Source: Cotesia glomerata
Taxonomy: Eukaryota > Arthropoda > Insecta > Hymenoptera > Braconidae
DNA length: 64,000 nucleotides
Reading direction: 5' to 3'
Assembly (NCBI RefSeq): GCF_020080835.1
Contig: NC_058166.1
Coordinates: forward strand, 6,200,001 to 6,264,000
Made by a program: the position numbers and the translations under genes. Position 1 is the stretch's first letter, and every line of letters starts with the position of its first letter. Of this stretch, positions 1 through 12,107 are shown in pieces. The notes under the pieces are model-generated. The model made no database searches. It was not told the DNA's origin and saw only the letters and a program-made list of their open reading frames with translations.

Positions 1-252
1 CACGCTTTTTTTATAATTTATTCTATGGTTTTAAAAAGTATGTTATAAAATTTTATGTCTATCTAAATAAATAATTACAATAGCTACAAATATACTCCTC
101 TCTTACTTTTTAATGAACTTTGGAAAAATACCAGGGTGATTAGGAATAACTTTCTTAGTGAAAAAATTTAGATAGAGGGAAAGATTCTAAGCCTGAAGTT
201 CCTCGGTCATTTTAAAAATTTTAAGTAGTTTTCGAGTTATTCACGGTTTTAA

Positions 253-1345
253 TCCACCAATCATATGTGACAACTGGAATTTAAAAAAATATAAAAAAAG
301 AAGAATATTACAAGTTGGCAACGTCGCATTAGTTAACTTAAAGTCATACATACATATATACATTTTATATTTATTTACTAAGTTCGTATTATTTAAAAAT
401 TCATAAGCATACAATAAAACAAGTTATCAACCTCGAATATAATTTTAAGTAATTTGTCTTTGCTTTACTCGTTTACGATTTCAATAAATAATTATAATTG
501 CGAACATTTTTATATAAATGATAATAAATGTAATATCAGTAAACAGAAATTACCCGAGTTAACTTTTGCTAAATCATATGAATACAGAATGTAAAAATTT
601 CATTTTTGGGAATTTTAACACCTAACCGGTTAAAATTAAAAAGAAAGACAAAAACAAAAGGTTAAAAACAGGTAACAAAAAGATTTAAGTCGAAAAGTTA
701 GACAAAATTTAAGTAAAAAATTAAAACAAAATTCAAGACAAAAAAGTAATACAAAAATCATAACAGAAAGTAAAACAAAAATCAAGACTTATTTTTTGTC
801 TTGAATTTTGTCATATTTTTTGTCTTCATTTTTGTCTTACTTTCTGTCTTGATTTTAATCATATTTCTTGTCTTGAAGTTTGTCTCATTTTTTATCTTGA
901 ATTTTATTTTATTTTTTGTCTTAAATCTTTTTGTCCTTAAGTTTGTCTCTCCTTTTAATTTTAACCGGTTAGGTATTAAAAATCTCAAAAATGAATTTTT
1001 TACATGCTCTATTTATTTGATTTAGCAGAAGTAAAATCGGGTACCTTCTGTATACTGATATTACATTTATTATCATTAATATAAAAATGCCTGTAATTAT
1101 AATTATTTATTGAAGTAGTAAACAAGTAAAGTAAAGACAATTTGCTTAAAATTATATTCGAGATTGATAACGTGTTTTATTTTATGCTTATAATAATCTT
1201 TATAGAATTTGAAGTTTTTAAATAAATAAAAAAATTTATGTATGACTTTAAGTTAACTATTGCGACGTTGTCAAATTGTAATATTCATTATCTTTTATAT
1301 TTTTTTCAATTCCAGTTCTTACATAGAATTGGTGAATTAAATTGG
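253..1345. repeat. Long palindromic foldback element (~1.1 kb)
   Basis: The two halves are imperfect reverse complements. The CCACCAAT end near 254, AACGTCGCATTAGTTAACTT near 319 and CCGGTTAAAATTAA near 627 all recur inverted near 955-970, 1240-1270 and 1330. The turn-around lies near 790. The inner part is a degenerate array of ACAAAAATCAAGAC-type units, which produces spurious Lys/Thr-rich and Phe/Val-rich frames on the two strands. There is no transposase, so a MITE or foldback transposon is likely. The flanks (1-252 and 1346-1870) are AT-rich and show nothing I can name. Confidence 0.7.
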
Positions 1346-1870
1346 TATATACCAATTTTTTTATCAAAAAAGTTATTGATTACAACAACTAGATGCGTCT
1401 GTACGTATCGATAATTCGTACGTTAATATTAATTAACTTTCTACATTGATAGGTATAGGTAGCATATTTATACAATGCCGAACTTATTTTTCAAGTATTT
1501 TCAAATTGATCTAAAAAATTTTTCATTTTAAATTGAATTTTTTTTTTTTTTTTTTTTTTTTTAATTTTCTCGCCAGAAAACTATCTCAGAAAATTACAGT
1601 TATTTTTATTTTATTGAAGAAACATGCGCCGACTGTAATATAATACATACGGTCTGATCAACAAAATTATTCCTTTTCATTTCTTTACAAATAATTAAAA
1701 ATGCTGACAAAGAAAAAATATAAATAGAACATTGAAGACAATTTTTTTTCTAATATCTCGATTCATTCGATTTTTTATTACTAAATGCCATGTGAAAATA
1801 AATTTAAATATTTCTTTATCATAATTCTTTAAAAATTTGTTATAAACAAATGCGTTATTTATAAGATGGT

Positions 1871-2614
1871 TGGAATTTTTTTTTGGAAATATAATTAGTA
1901 ATCAGAATAATGATTTTTAAGATAAAAATCGTTTCGTAAAAAAATATTTTTATTGCTTGAAATCGCATTTGTTAGTTAACAATCTATTTTTGCAAGTCAA
2001 TATAAATATTAAGGAACTGCTTTTTTTTTATTTAAATCCTCATACTTATTGCTCTTTCTGATTATGACAAAAAAATTTTATTATTTCAATTTTTTATTCG
2101 TTTTTTAAATAAACGATTTGTTATAATCATAAAAAAATGAATTATCGCGCTAAATTTTTCTTTCAAATACTATAAAAATATAAAAAAATGGTCTATCGTT
2201 TTTTAAGCAAAAACATTTTTTTATATTTTTTATTTAATTAAAAAAATTCTGATGCTTAGATCTTGCGTTTTTTTTTTCGTATTTGCTTAAAAAACGATAG
2301 AAAACCATTTTTGGATATTTTTATAGTATATATAAGAAAAATTTAGTACGAAAATTCATTTCTTTTATATCAAATCGTTTATTTAAAAAACGAATAAAAA
2401 ATTGATATAAAAATTTTTTTTGTCATATTCATACAGAGCAATAAAAATGAGGATTTCAAAGAAAAAAAAAATAGTTTCTTAATATTTATGTTGACTTGCA
2501 AAAAAAATTGTTAACTGACAAATGCGATTTTAGCAATAAAAATATTTTTTAAAATAAAGATTTTTATCTTAAAAATCATTATTCTGATTATTAATTATAT
2601 TTCCAAAAAAACAT
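1871..2614. repeat. Second foldback element (~0.74 kb)
   Basis: GGAAATATAATTAGTAATCA near 1881 reappears inverted near 2580-2605, and AAAAACGATAGA near 2285 pairs with its complement near 2195. The arms meet near 2245. It is AT-rich with no ORF and reads as a MITE-like hairpin. Confidence 0.7.
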
Positions 2615-2639
2615 TTTCAATGGCGGTTTTTTACCATGT

Positions 2640-2965
2640 AAATATACCGTGTATTCACTGTTAATTTACAGTTTTAATACTGTGTATACACTGTATATTC
2701 ATTGTTAACTTACAGTTTTCTCACTGTCCTATACACCATGTATTTACTGTTAATTTACAGTTTTTATACTGTGTATGCACACCGTTTATTCACTGTTAAT
2801 TTACAGTTTAGATACGGTATAACAATCGTATAATCACAGTTTATCAACCGTTTATCAACCGTTAACGAATGGAACAAATAAACGGCGAGTAAACGGTTTA
2901 TAAACGGTGCTTAAACGGTGTTATCACGGATACGGTTTATAAACGGTAAATAAACGGTTCGCTCG
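2640..2965. repeat. Tandem/inverted short-motif repeat field
   Basis: About three copies of a ~60-70 bp unit contain ACTGTTAATTTACAGT-like palindromes. These grade into a dense run of the related motif ACCGTTTAT and its complement ATAAACGGT (at least ten occurrences between 2820 and 2962). The motif is itself nearly palindromic, so the field could fold extensively. Function unknown; it may be the subterminal region of a DNA transposon. Confidence 0.55.
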
Positions 2966-3785
2966 AGGTTGCAAGGGAAATATAAAAACACAAGTTACAG
3001 TAGGCTGACTAGATTGAAATAATATAATTAATAATCGTAGGCAATAATATTATTAACCGATCGTAGGAGTCGCAATAGGAAGACTGATCTTAATTGTTGA
3101 TAAAGTGATTTAAAAATAAAAAGGAAAAAAAAATTTTTTATTCTTATTATAATAATTTTATTATCAATTTATTATATTATATTTACCGATTGACTACTTT
3201 TGTTATGTTGAAGAATGTAGCTGTCAATAAATACAACAAAACAGCTTGAACCTAAGTAAGGTTATGTTCGTTTATAATCGTCAGTGCCGGTGTCCCCAGA
3301 TTTTTTCAGACTTAGTTAGCTGGGTTAACTATTTTTTGATTCTCTTCATGTTAATAACAAAAAGTAAATCAATCAAGTGAAAATTTTACGAAAAACTAAA
3401 AAATCTGGTGGGAAAAGTATACACGGCTTCTTACTTCTTCTGTTGTAAGCATTACTTTTACGTAATTTTCAGTTTAAAAAGTGAAAAAAATGGTAGTGTA
3501 ATAATTGGGCTATTTCTTGTGGCTCCACCTAGATGTGAAACTGCGCAGGTTCAAGGGACTGACTACCAACCTATTTGTTTTTAAAATTTGGTTTATCGTA
3601 TAAAGAATCGAGTTTAAAATGCTGAATTATGAGTAGTACTCTATAAATATAAAAATAAAAAAATAATAAACAATTATTCAAGATCGTGTCATAGTAAATT
3701 GACTTTTGGAGATTTTATTGTCTTGTAAGTCTTAATAATAACAAACAATTTCAATTAAAGTAATTAATTAAATAAATAAATAAAT
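2966..3785. other. AT-rich spacer
   Basis: I see no ORF, repeat or RNA gene here. The last ~150 bases are the presumed 5' flank of the two-exon gene that starts at 3786. Confidence 0.4.
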
Positions 3786-4361
3786 ATGAATAACGAGATG
3801 ACTGATAAGATTGCAAGTAAGTTATTTTTTCTTGATTTTTCTGATTGTTAAAATTCCTGACTAAAGAAAATGATTAAAAAAAAGTATTTGAAATGATTAG
3901 TATTTCAATCAATCTAAATACTTTTTAATCCTTCAAATAATTTTAATTATATCCTTCATTCAGGGATTGAATTGTCCATAAAATCAAAAAATATTTGACT
4001 GTTATTATTTATTTATATCTGATAATTTAATTTAGTTACAGAAAAATTTAACAATATATTATCAGAAAGGAGTGAAATTTCTTGTAATGAAAGGCCAATA
4101 GATTTATCTGTTAATGCTCCAATCAGCTCTGATCAGAATAACTATCAAAAATATCAGCAGTCTTTCAACCTGAAACATGGTGAACCAGCAAACTCAACAA
4201 ACTCAAGACCGTATCGCCGTACCAATTCCGGTAAAGCGAGAGCAGCTTGGCGTAAAAGACACAACAATAGATCAAAATATTTACATTCCCAGAACTTGTT
4301 TTTGTCCAATTGTCCCAATAATTGTGAAAATTGTCGTCAGTTTTGTGAAAACTGTCACTAA
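3786..4361 (+). CDS. Small two-exon gene, Cys-rich C-terminus, unknown function
   Basis: Exon 1 is 3786-3816 (ATG, 31 nt) and exon 2 is 4042-4361. The intron begins GTAAGT and ends TTACAG, and the spliced length of 351 nt is an exact multiple of three, giving 116 aa. The protein has a polar N-terminal half, a basic middle (RPYRRTNSGKARAAWRKRH) and a Cys-rich end (CPNNCENCRQFCENC) with five cysteines in 15 residues, which could bind metal or form disulfides. There is no clear signal peptide or membrane segment. The reading frame across the splice and the consensus splice sites are the evidence that it is real. I recognise no family. The tiny first exon ending in phase 1 resembles the gene at 16567. 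A spurious frame on the opposite strand overlaps exon 2. Confidence 0.5.
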
Positions 4362-5126
4362 TGTTCATAATGAAACAAAATATGCTATGTAACTAAATAA
4401 TACGACATAACAAGATTTGATAAAAAAAATAAAAGTATAAAATTAAATCTTTGTAGACAATTTTTTTTATCTAAATCTAACATTTAAAGCTTAGAAGCTA
4501 TTATTAGATATAGAATTATTCTTAAATTTTATGCTATACCAAGTTTTTTAATTACTTTTTGGATAATTATAAAAACACTTATTATCCTTACGTAGCATTA
4601 TTGGTATGGGTTTTATAAATAGGTATGGGTTTTATAAATATCTCATTTCAAAAATAATCCACTTGATCAACGTAATACATTCTAAAGACAGTTTATTTTC
4701 AAGAAATACACATAATTTACTTGTAAAAACAATTAAAAGAGGATTGATAAACAATGGAGTTAGAGAACAAAGATTTCTATTGAATACCATAATGATTCCT
4801 TTAAATTATATAAATAACATTATACTCGGTCTAAATTATTAGTATTTCAAACATATAAGTAGTTTTTAAACTTAATCTATCATTTGAATGAGCTTAAAGC
4901 TTTTATTACGTAGGAAATTACATTAATCTTGCAACTTGCATTATAATTAATCAGAATCAATTTCTAAAATATAAGTAGTTATTAAACTTAATCAAATACT
5001 TGGAGATGCTTTAGAAATCCTAACACATAAAGAATTTTTATTTAATGTTAAATTGCTACGTAAACTTAATTAAAAAAAATGTAAAAAATAGACAACTTAA
5101 ATTGAAATTTCAATGGTAATGGGTAG
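4362..5126. other. AT-rich spacer with one doubtful ORF
   Basis: A 78-codon frame at 4606-4842 begins within a duplicated GGTATGGGTTTTATAAATA. Its composition is simple AT-rich with no recognisable domain, so I do not call it a gene. Nothing else is identifiable. Confidence 0.4.
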
Positions 5127-6240
5127 TTTAGGTTTCTGTTGGTTCTGGAAGTAGTTGTGCTGATCCAAACGTACCTAGACGAAATCACGGGCTCCTGGTC
5201 TATGGCTGGGGGGAAGTGTTGTAACAGGCCGCTTTTAGCGCCACCTGTTAATAATTTTACTTTAATTTTTTTTAATTAATTTGATTGCAATGAACTAAAT
5301 GGAGGTTTTTTGGTTTATTTTTCTGTCCATTGGTTGGATTCGCCGCGACCGAGTCGCCCTCGTGTGAGAAAATTCGAATGAAACTCGATCGCGCGTGAAA
5401 CCACAATTTATTGCGATATTAAATAATTTAATTCAGTAATTAAGTTAGCTTTAAGTTAGATTTAAGTTATTGTATGATTCTAATGGTACAAACGACGTCG
5501 GCCACGAACTCGCAAAAAGGAAGACAACGAGGATCATCGACGTGGATAATCTTCAAGATCATCATCGACGAAGAGAGGCTGTGCAGAGAGAACAAGACGG
5601 ACGGATCGGAACTTGGAGTGAGCAAGCGGAGCAGGCGTGAAGTTGGAAAGCGGGCTGTCGAGCGTGCCAATGCTCCAGCCAATATATCATTCGAAACGTC
5701 GATATTGGAAAATTGGATAGATGGCGCCATCTCTGGAGTTCAACGCTAACGACGGACCGAGGAGACAGGGGAGAGAGACGAGGAGTGCGACATGTGAGGA
5801 TTTTTTGGGCTTCCACGTTTTCCGGTTGTCGTGCACGGACGCATCTTCTGTTAATTTTTTTGGAAATTTTTCGTGACAATCCTTGCTGTTCATTAATTAC
5901 GAGATAAATTTGTTCACGACGTATTTTAAAAGTTGGAAATTGTTAGTTCAGGTGTTAGCCAATTGAAATTCCACGATAAATTGACTGTTGTCAATTATTT
6001 GAAAATTGTTTAAAATACGACGTGCGGGTGAGTCAACCGGCGGGCCCCGACACACCGGAGTAATTTTTTGAAGATCCTCGCCGAGGATAAGTCATACGTT
6101 GACGGACGACGCTGCGCCGGACTGACTGACACCGGTTTCTTGTTGCAATTCGACCTGGAAGCCGAGGGCGATCGATGTGGTGAGAGACCCAGGACATTAG
6201 CCGAGTAGTCTACGACCAGGGTAAGTGGCCACGTCTCCCT
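5127..6240 (+). mobile_element. Relic Ty3/Gypsy-like 3' end and LTR (degenerate)
   Basis: A purine-rich stretch at 5199-5217 (CTGGGGGGAAG) is followed by TGTTGTAACAGG. This resembles the polypurine tract and LTR start of the intact element at 45674-45700 (CTGGGGGAGGG then TGTGACATGG). The following kilobase is GC-richer than its surroundings, as are the other Gypsy LTRs in the window. There is no internal coding sequence and I cannot place the right LTR end. All frames inside it look spurious. Confidence 0.35.
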
Positions 6241-6693
6241 CTGAAATAGCTCGTGGGATTTATTGAAATAAAAATGTCAGAAATAGTTTACTTTGTTCAT
6301 ACATGAGGCACCATCTATTAGACGTTTAAAGTAATTACTAGGCCTCTAGGGTAGTCTCTTACATTGTGACATACTCACTCTTGACTATAGCTCTGTACTG
6401 ATCACATGTACATCTAGAAGTTCTGTGTACAAGACATAATAAAGCTGCAACTACATATAGACGTATATATAATCAAAGTGTTATATTATTACTAGAATAG
6501 CCATCCTTCCTATTTTCTACAAATTATTATAAAAGTCCTTCAAAAAACATTTAATTGAATGCTTTATTGAAGCAAAATCTTTTTGTTTAATTAATTGTTG
6601 TCGTCGCTTGGCGGGATATATTGCCGAAGAATTTCAAGGCTGCGTTGTGCTGTTAGCAGGGATAATCCCACGAGGTATTAAGGTACTGCCATT
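6241..6693. other. Unassigned segment bounded by a short inverted repeat
   Basis: CTCGTGGGATT near 6250 and its complement AATCCCACGAG near 6665 bracket about 420 bp. This could be a small MITE insertion or chance. There are no coding features. Confidence 0.25.
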
Positions 6694-8754
6694 TTGTTGT
6701 TTACTGCTGTAACAGCCAGGTGTTTTCTTGAGACGCATATTGTAGACGATGACCAGGACAACGAAACCCCCGATCAGGAAAAGATTAGAGCCAACACAAT
6801 TTTACTACCTGACACCGCGGACGCCGAACCATTCACCCCGCGCGAACTGGACAAGGTCTTAAAAACACTGAAAAACAAGAAGGCCCCGGGGCCGGACTTA
6901 ATAGAAAACGAGGTAGTTAAACGCGCAGGGGTTATCTTCCGCGAACTGTTTTTAGAGTTATATAATGCTTGCTTGGCGCTAGGAGCATTCCCAAAAGAGT
7001 GGAAGAAGGGGGCAATCATAATGTTAGTTAAAAGCACCGACAAAAACGCAAATGACCCTAAATCTTATCGGCCAATTTTCCTCCTTTCGGGTTTAGGTAA
7101 GGTTTCCAAGAAGCTCATCAAAGAGCGACTTACCACCACAGTCTTAGCGGAGGGGAACATTTCGAGCCGACAGTTTGGCTTCACAGCCAAAAAGTCGACG
7201 GAAGATGCAATTGTGGAGCTGCACCGATTGGTAGACTCTTCAGAGAAGAGACTGGTGGTCGGACTTCTCTTCGATATCTCTGGCGCTTTTGACAACGTGT
7301 GGTGGCCGTTAGTACTCGAGGGCCTCAAGGCCAGAGGCTGCCCTAGCAACATTTACGCGGTAATTCGGAATCACTTTGAGGACAGATCGGTCGCGCTGTC
7401 ATGGGGTTTTGGTAGCGAATCGAAAACGCCGATGCGAGGGTGCCCTCAAGGATCAGTGCTAGGACCATTATTTTGGAACATCATGTTCGACGATCTCCTC
7501 AAGAGACTCGAATTGACAGAACACGGGAATAAATTTGTTGCGTTTGCTGACAATTTGCTCGTCTTAGTAGAAGGCTCTTCGAGAAAAGAAATAGAGCGTA
7601 ATAGTCAAATAGTAGTAGATAAGATACTGGAATGGTGCTGTTCCGCAAAGCTCGAGCTGTCGAAGTCGAAGACTGAAGCCATCTTCCTCAAGAACGAATT
7701 TGTACATCGTGGTCCACGTTAGGACAAAAAGAGCCCGTACCACTATGAAGCAAAGAAACGACAGAGAAAGCCCAAATACGATAACAAACCACCAAAAATA
7801 ATGATAGGAGACTCCAAAGTTAAATTCAAATCAAGCGTTAGATACTTAGGGGTACACTTCGACGAGGGCCTCAAAGTGAAAAATCACATTAAAACAAGGC
7901 GCGCGAAACTAAGTAGGGTATTCGGGCGCATGCGGCGTATTGCGCGGGCAGAATGGGGATTGCGATACCCAGCTATGTCCACCATATACAAGGGTTTCTT
8001 TATGCCTGTCGTCACTTATGCGGTGGCAGCTTGGAGTGACCGTTGCGATAGGGAGGACTGGAGACATCTTCGAGCACTTCAGCGTCAAGCGCTAATAACA
8101 ACAACTACTGCTTACAGGACAGTTTCGCTTGACGGGATTTGCGTAGTCGCGGGTGCAGTGCCCATTCAGCTCGTAATAGACGAACGGTGCGCGCGATACA
8201 ACCTCCGTATCGGCAAACAGGCTACCCTTGGAAACGTCACCGTGCAGCCAGATGCGGAGGATCGCCTTGCCACCCTTAGAACTGAAACCATACGTCGGTG
8301 GCAAGAACAATGGGATACATCAGAGAACGGCCGCGAAACTAAAGTCTTCTTTCGAGACGTAGCAGAGCGTCTAACAAACAAATGGATCAGCCCTAACTTC
8401 TGGCTGACCCAAATCCTAACCGGCCACGGTTGCTTTAGAGAATACCAATACAAGTACGAACATACGGATAGTAGATTCTGCGACGAGTGTAGGGAGAATG
8501 GGTTAGGAGAAAGGGTCGACAACGTGGAGCACTTAATGCTTGAATGCCATGAGTACGAGCCTCAACGTGAGGTGCTCAAGGACATATGGGGTGGGAACAC
8601 GGAGTGGGCGAGCGTTGTGCGTGCGATTGCCACATCCCAAAGTAACTTCAAGCTTTTAAAAGGTTTCAGTAAAATAGTAATGTGCTGCAAACTCCAAACC
8701 CAACTAGCTAACAAAAACGCGACTAGGGACGAGACTCAACAGACATCCACCTAG
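6694..8754 (+). pseudogene. R1-like non-LTR retrotransposon ORF2 (5'-truncated, inactivated)
   Basis: Reverse transcriptase with finger-palm motifs: KKAPGPD, YRPIFLLSGLGKV, QFGFTAKKSTEDA, then LLFDISGAFDN with the first catalytic Asp, and GCPQGSVLGPLFW. The second catalytic box reads FADN where FADD or YADD is expected, so one essential Asp is lost. An in-frame TAG at 7720-7722 splits the ORF. The same frame continues through the thumb (VRYLGVHFDEGL) to a C-terminal zinc finger with CDEC and a downstream His/Cys pair (EHLMLECHE), the arrangement of R1/type-1 retrotransposon proteins. The endonuclease domain and ORF1 are missing, so the copy is 5'-truncated as is usual for target-primed insertions. 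The frame opens without an ATG; convincing homology starts near 6746. It cannot encode an active enzyme. Confidence 0.85.
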
Positions 8755-9260
8755 GTAGAGTCGGAGCGCCTAGGCACAAGCAATATCCTCCACACAATTG
8801 TGAGGACAGTATAAAGCTTTGGATGACTGCCGTATAATAACTTAGGGAAAATGACCACAAATAACACAAGTGCCTGGGCACCCTACACACGCAAACACTT
8901 ACACGTAAAATGATACTTTACACACAACACATTACACAAACAACATGGTCTTCAATCGACTCCGCCTCCCCGTGGTCCCCGCTGGATACTGCTCATATTC
9001 TGTGGGTACATCTCGATGTGCCTACAGGGAATGAGTTGCCAGAAGAGTCGATGAGAGTTGCACACACTTACAATTGTACGCAACTCTTGCAGCTGTTCAA
9101 TGAATGAGTATAAACACAAGAGAGCGGCGGTTTTTCCTTGTCCGCGAATTGGGCTGTGTTCTCGCTATGGTGGGGGTATGACAAATATACGTGCGTGTAT
9201 AGCTTTTTTGAGCCCAGGAAACGGCCTGTTCGGAGGTAGGCGAAAGCCTCGCCATATATT
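8755..9260 (+). mobile_element. Probable 3' UTR of the R1-like element
   Basis: This non-coding, moderately GC-rich stretch directly follows the RT/zinc-finger ORF, and its composition matches the element rather than the AT-rich flank. There is no poly(A) tail or clear target-site duplication, so the end point is approximate. Confidence 0.35.
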
Positions 9261-9298
9261 CTTCTTTACTGCTGTTCCATTGTACTTACTATTATTAT

Positions 9299-9890
9299 TG
9301 TTGGAATTTTTTTGGTGTTTGTACTCCCGGGGTAATCGATGAGTTCGATTACCCATTGATCGAGCTTCGGTTGCGTGTGCAAGCCGACTTACCGACACCG
9401 AGTACACGGCGGTTGATTATTTGAATTTGAACTTTGCCGCGCTGAACTTAGTGTGATTTTTTAATGAGATTTTAGTTATTTACTAGTAATTAAATTCGGT
9501 GATTTAATTATTTACTTTAGGACTATAATTATTGTTAACTGAATTCGGCGATTTGATTAGGTAATTGTATTATTACAAATTATTTATTATTTAAAATTGG
9601 TAAATTGATTTTTTTTTTGTTTTGAAGATTAATTATTTAATTGAAATCAGCGATTGGATTATTTTTTTTGTTGTTAATTTTATTAATTAAATAATAAAAT
9701 TGAGAGCGAAGATTTGAATTTCCCTTGTCATTTTAATTGATGGGTATTAACTAACTCGGCGAGTTGAAATTTCTTTTGATATTATTGTATTGTAAAATTT
9801 AATCCACAGATTCGGTAGAATCTGGCGCCAAGGTCCGTTCAAAAATTCCGTTGTAAACGAAGCGCCAGACTACCGACTGTGTTTACTGTA
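9299..9890. mobile_element. LTR-like relic with a palindromic end
   Basis: It starts TGTTGGAA and contains diverged repeats of an AATTCGGCGATTTGATT-like unit, which recall the minisatellite inside the LTRs at 36-39 kb. Near 9843 it has TGGCGCCAAGG, which looks like a primer-binding site. The same end is also a stem-loop: CACAGATTCGGTAG near 9812 and TCTGGCGCC pair with AGCGCCAGACTACCGACTGTG at 9859-9879. So it could equally be a MITE terminus. Confidence 0.25.
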
Positions 9891-10251
9891 AGCAGAATGT
9901 TATTTCGAGGTTGCAAAATTTTATTTAATTATATGATACTACTTTTTCCAAAATGATACATTATAAAAGTAAGTCATACTCTATTTTACTGATATCAATT
10001 AATTATAATCAATTATAACATTTAATTCACTTAAAATTATTAAATTTTATCAGCACAAACTATAGTAAGCCCAGAAATTTCGATCCTGACTTTTTTTTCA
10101 TGGAGAAAAGTCAGCGCCACAGACTAGATAAAATAAAAATGTGTAGTAATCTTCCGATAGATACGCAACTACACTGAAAAAAGTTAATTCACAGCTTGCA
10201 TCTACAGCCACCAGAGTGCACTGAAATTATTTCTACATAAACTGTAGATGT

Positions 10252-11475
10252 AACGGGATAGCTCACTGAAGTTAGAACCCCAAATTTTTTTTTTTTAATT
10301 TTTGATTTTTTTTTTATCACGTCTTTAGCTCTTCGTTTGTAGTTTACTGTTCACTATCAACATTTGTTCGTTCTCCATTTATTTATTTTGAAAAGAATTT
10401 ATTAATAATGTACCTTTAAGTTAGCCCCCCTATCGCATTTTTTAATATTTTGGTAGCAATTTAGGTTATTAAACCTCTGTTTTTGATTTTTCATGTATAT
10501 TTTAACATTTGTTCCTACTTTAAATTGTTTAGTTGTTGTTTAATTAACATTTTTAATTAGCTGAATGTATCTATCTAAATATTCACACCGCGCATGCGTC
10601 AACTTTACGTATATAGACTTTTAGCGCGGTCTTTTGAAAATTATAGTGACAAGCACATTTCAGGTGTAAAAAATCAAAAAATCTACAAGTGTAATTTTTT
10701 AGGAATCACTTTTTAATTAATTTAGATAATTAAAAAAAAATTGTTAGACGTCAGCCAATATCAATGTCATTAAGTAAATAAATAAATAACTAATAAATAT
10801 TCATTTCATTTTAAATTCCTTAAAAAATTTCGAAACAATTGTTATTTAATGCATGTATATTTTTTTTTTAATTCATCAATTCTATTTTCATGAATTCTAC
10901 GAACTATTTTAAAAAAAAAAAGAAATCCATAACAAATAACAAAAAATTTTAATACTTTATTAAAATAAAACTTATTATAAAATTTTTAAAAACTACACGT
11001 TGCCCTTTTGTCATGTGACCTCTATAATTGAAATTACAAGAATAATACACTTACTCTAATCACTGTGCTCGTCACTATAATTTTCAAAAGTCCGCGCTGA
11101 AAGTCTAAACGTAAAGTTGACGCATGCGCAGTGCAAATATTTAGAATACAAATATTCAGCTAACTAAAAATATTAATTAAACAAAAAATAAACAATTTGA
11201 AGTTGGAACAAAGGTTTTTTATACATGAACAATCATAAACAGAGGTTTATTGACCCGCATTGCAAATAAAATATTAAAAATTGCGAGAGGGGGGCTACAT
11301 AAAGGCACATTTTTAACAAATTTTTTTTTAAATAAATAAATCTAGAACAAACAAATGTTTATAGGGAATAATAAAAAGCAAACGATTAACTAACGATATA
11401 ATGAAAAAAAAATTTTTAAATTAAAAAAAAAAAAACTCTGGGGTGCTAACTTTAGTGAGCTGGGGTATATAATTT
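10252..11475. repeat. Foldback/MITE-like palindrome (~1.2 kb)
   Basis: GCTCACTGAAGTTAG near 10260 matches the inverted CTAACTTTAGTGAGC near 11445. TGACGCATGCGC/GCGCATGCGTCA, TTTTCAAAAG and ACAGAGGTTTA blocks also recur inverted about 500-850 bp apart. There is no ORF. The spacer between arms near 10700-11040 is AT-rich. The adjacent stretches 9891-10251 and 11476-12107 hold nothing I can identify. Confidence 0.7.
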
Positions 11476-12107
11476 CTAGAGAACTGCCATCTTAAATTAA
11501 TGCAGCTTCAAAACTTAACATCGTTTAGCTCATAAGAATCAGCGTCAAGCGTCAGCATGAAATTGCACCTCAAAAGTAAAGTAACATATTATAGAGACTT
11601 TCACATAATTCAATTAACTAAATAAAGAGTCTTAGCTGTAAGTATTTTGTTATTTGTTGAGTTTTCAATTTGAGTCAAACAATATCAAATTCTAATGATA
11701 AACTTTTAAATGACAAAAAATATTAAAATATTTTCTACGATTTCATGAAATATAAACATTTATTGATATTTTTAGTTCATTTATTTAAATTTAAATGTCT
11801 CTGAAAAGTAAATCCAATTGAATCATGTAGGTCTTGAAGGGACTTACACTCATGTTGATAAACTAAGATGATTTGCTTGCGAATATCCCCTTATTCATTG
11901 ATATTGAACTTTCAGCAAGAAAGTATAAAATTTAAATTATCAATTCTTTCAATTACAAAAAATGTAGAAATTTTGTTATGTTTTTATACAAATTAAATTT
12001 TTGTAGTTGATTATTAGATCTTCAATACAAACTAAGAAGTACGCGCCACTTAGTCATTAAGTTTTTTAATGCCACTAGCTACTAAGAGAAAAAAAAAATT
12101 TCATTTT

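Noticed and set aside
782..1025. Lys/Thr-rich and Phe/Val-rich ORFs on opposite strands
   Set aside because: They arise from the simple repeat inside the first foldback element and have no codon signature.
4606..4842. 78-aa ORF
   Set aside because: Low-complexity AT-rich frame starting in a short duplication, no domain, no splice or promoter support.
9843..9860. Primer-binding site TGGCGCCAAGG marking a full LTR element
   Set aside because: No internal gag-pol or partner LTR is present, and the sequence is also part of a stem-loop, so only a relic is reported.
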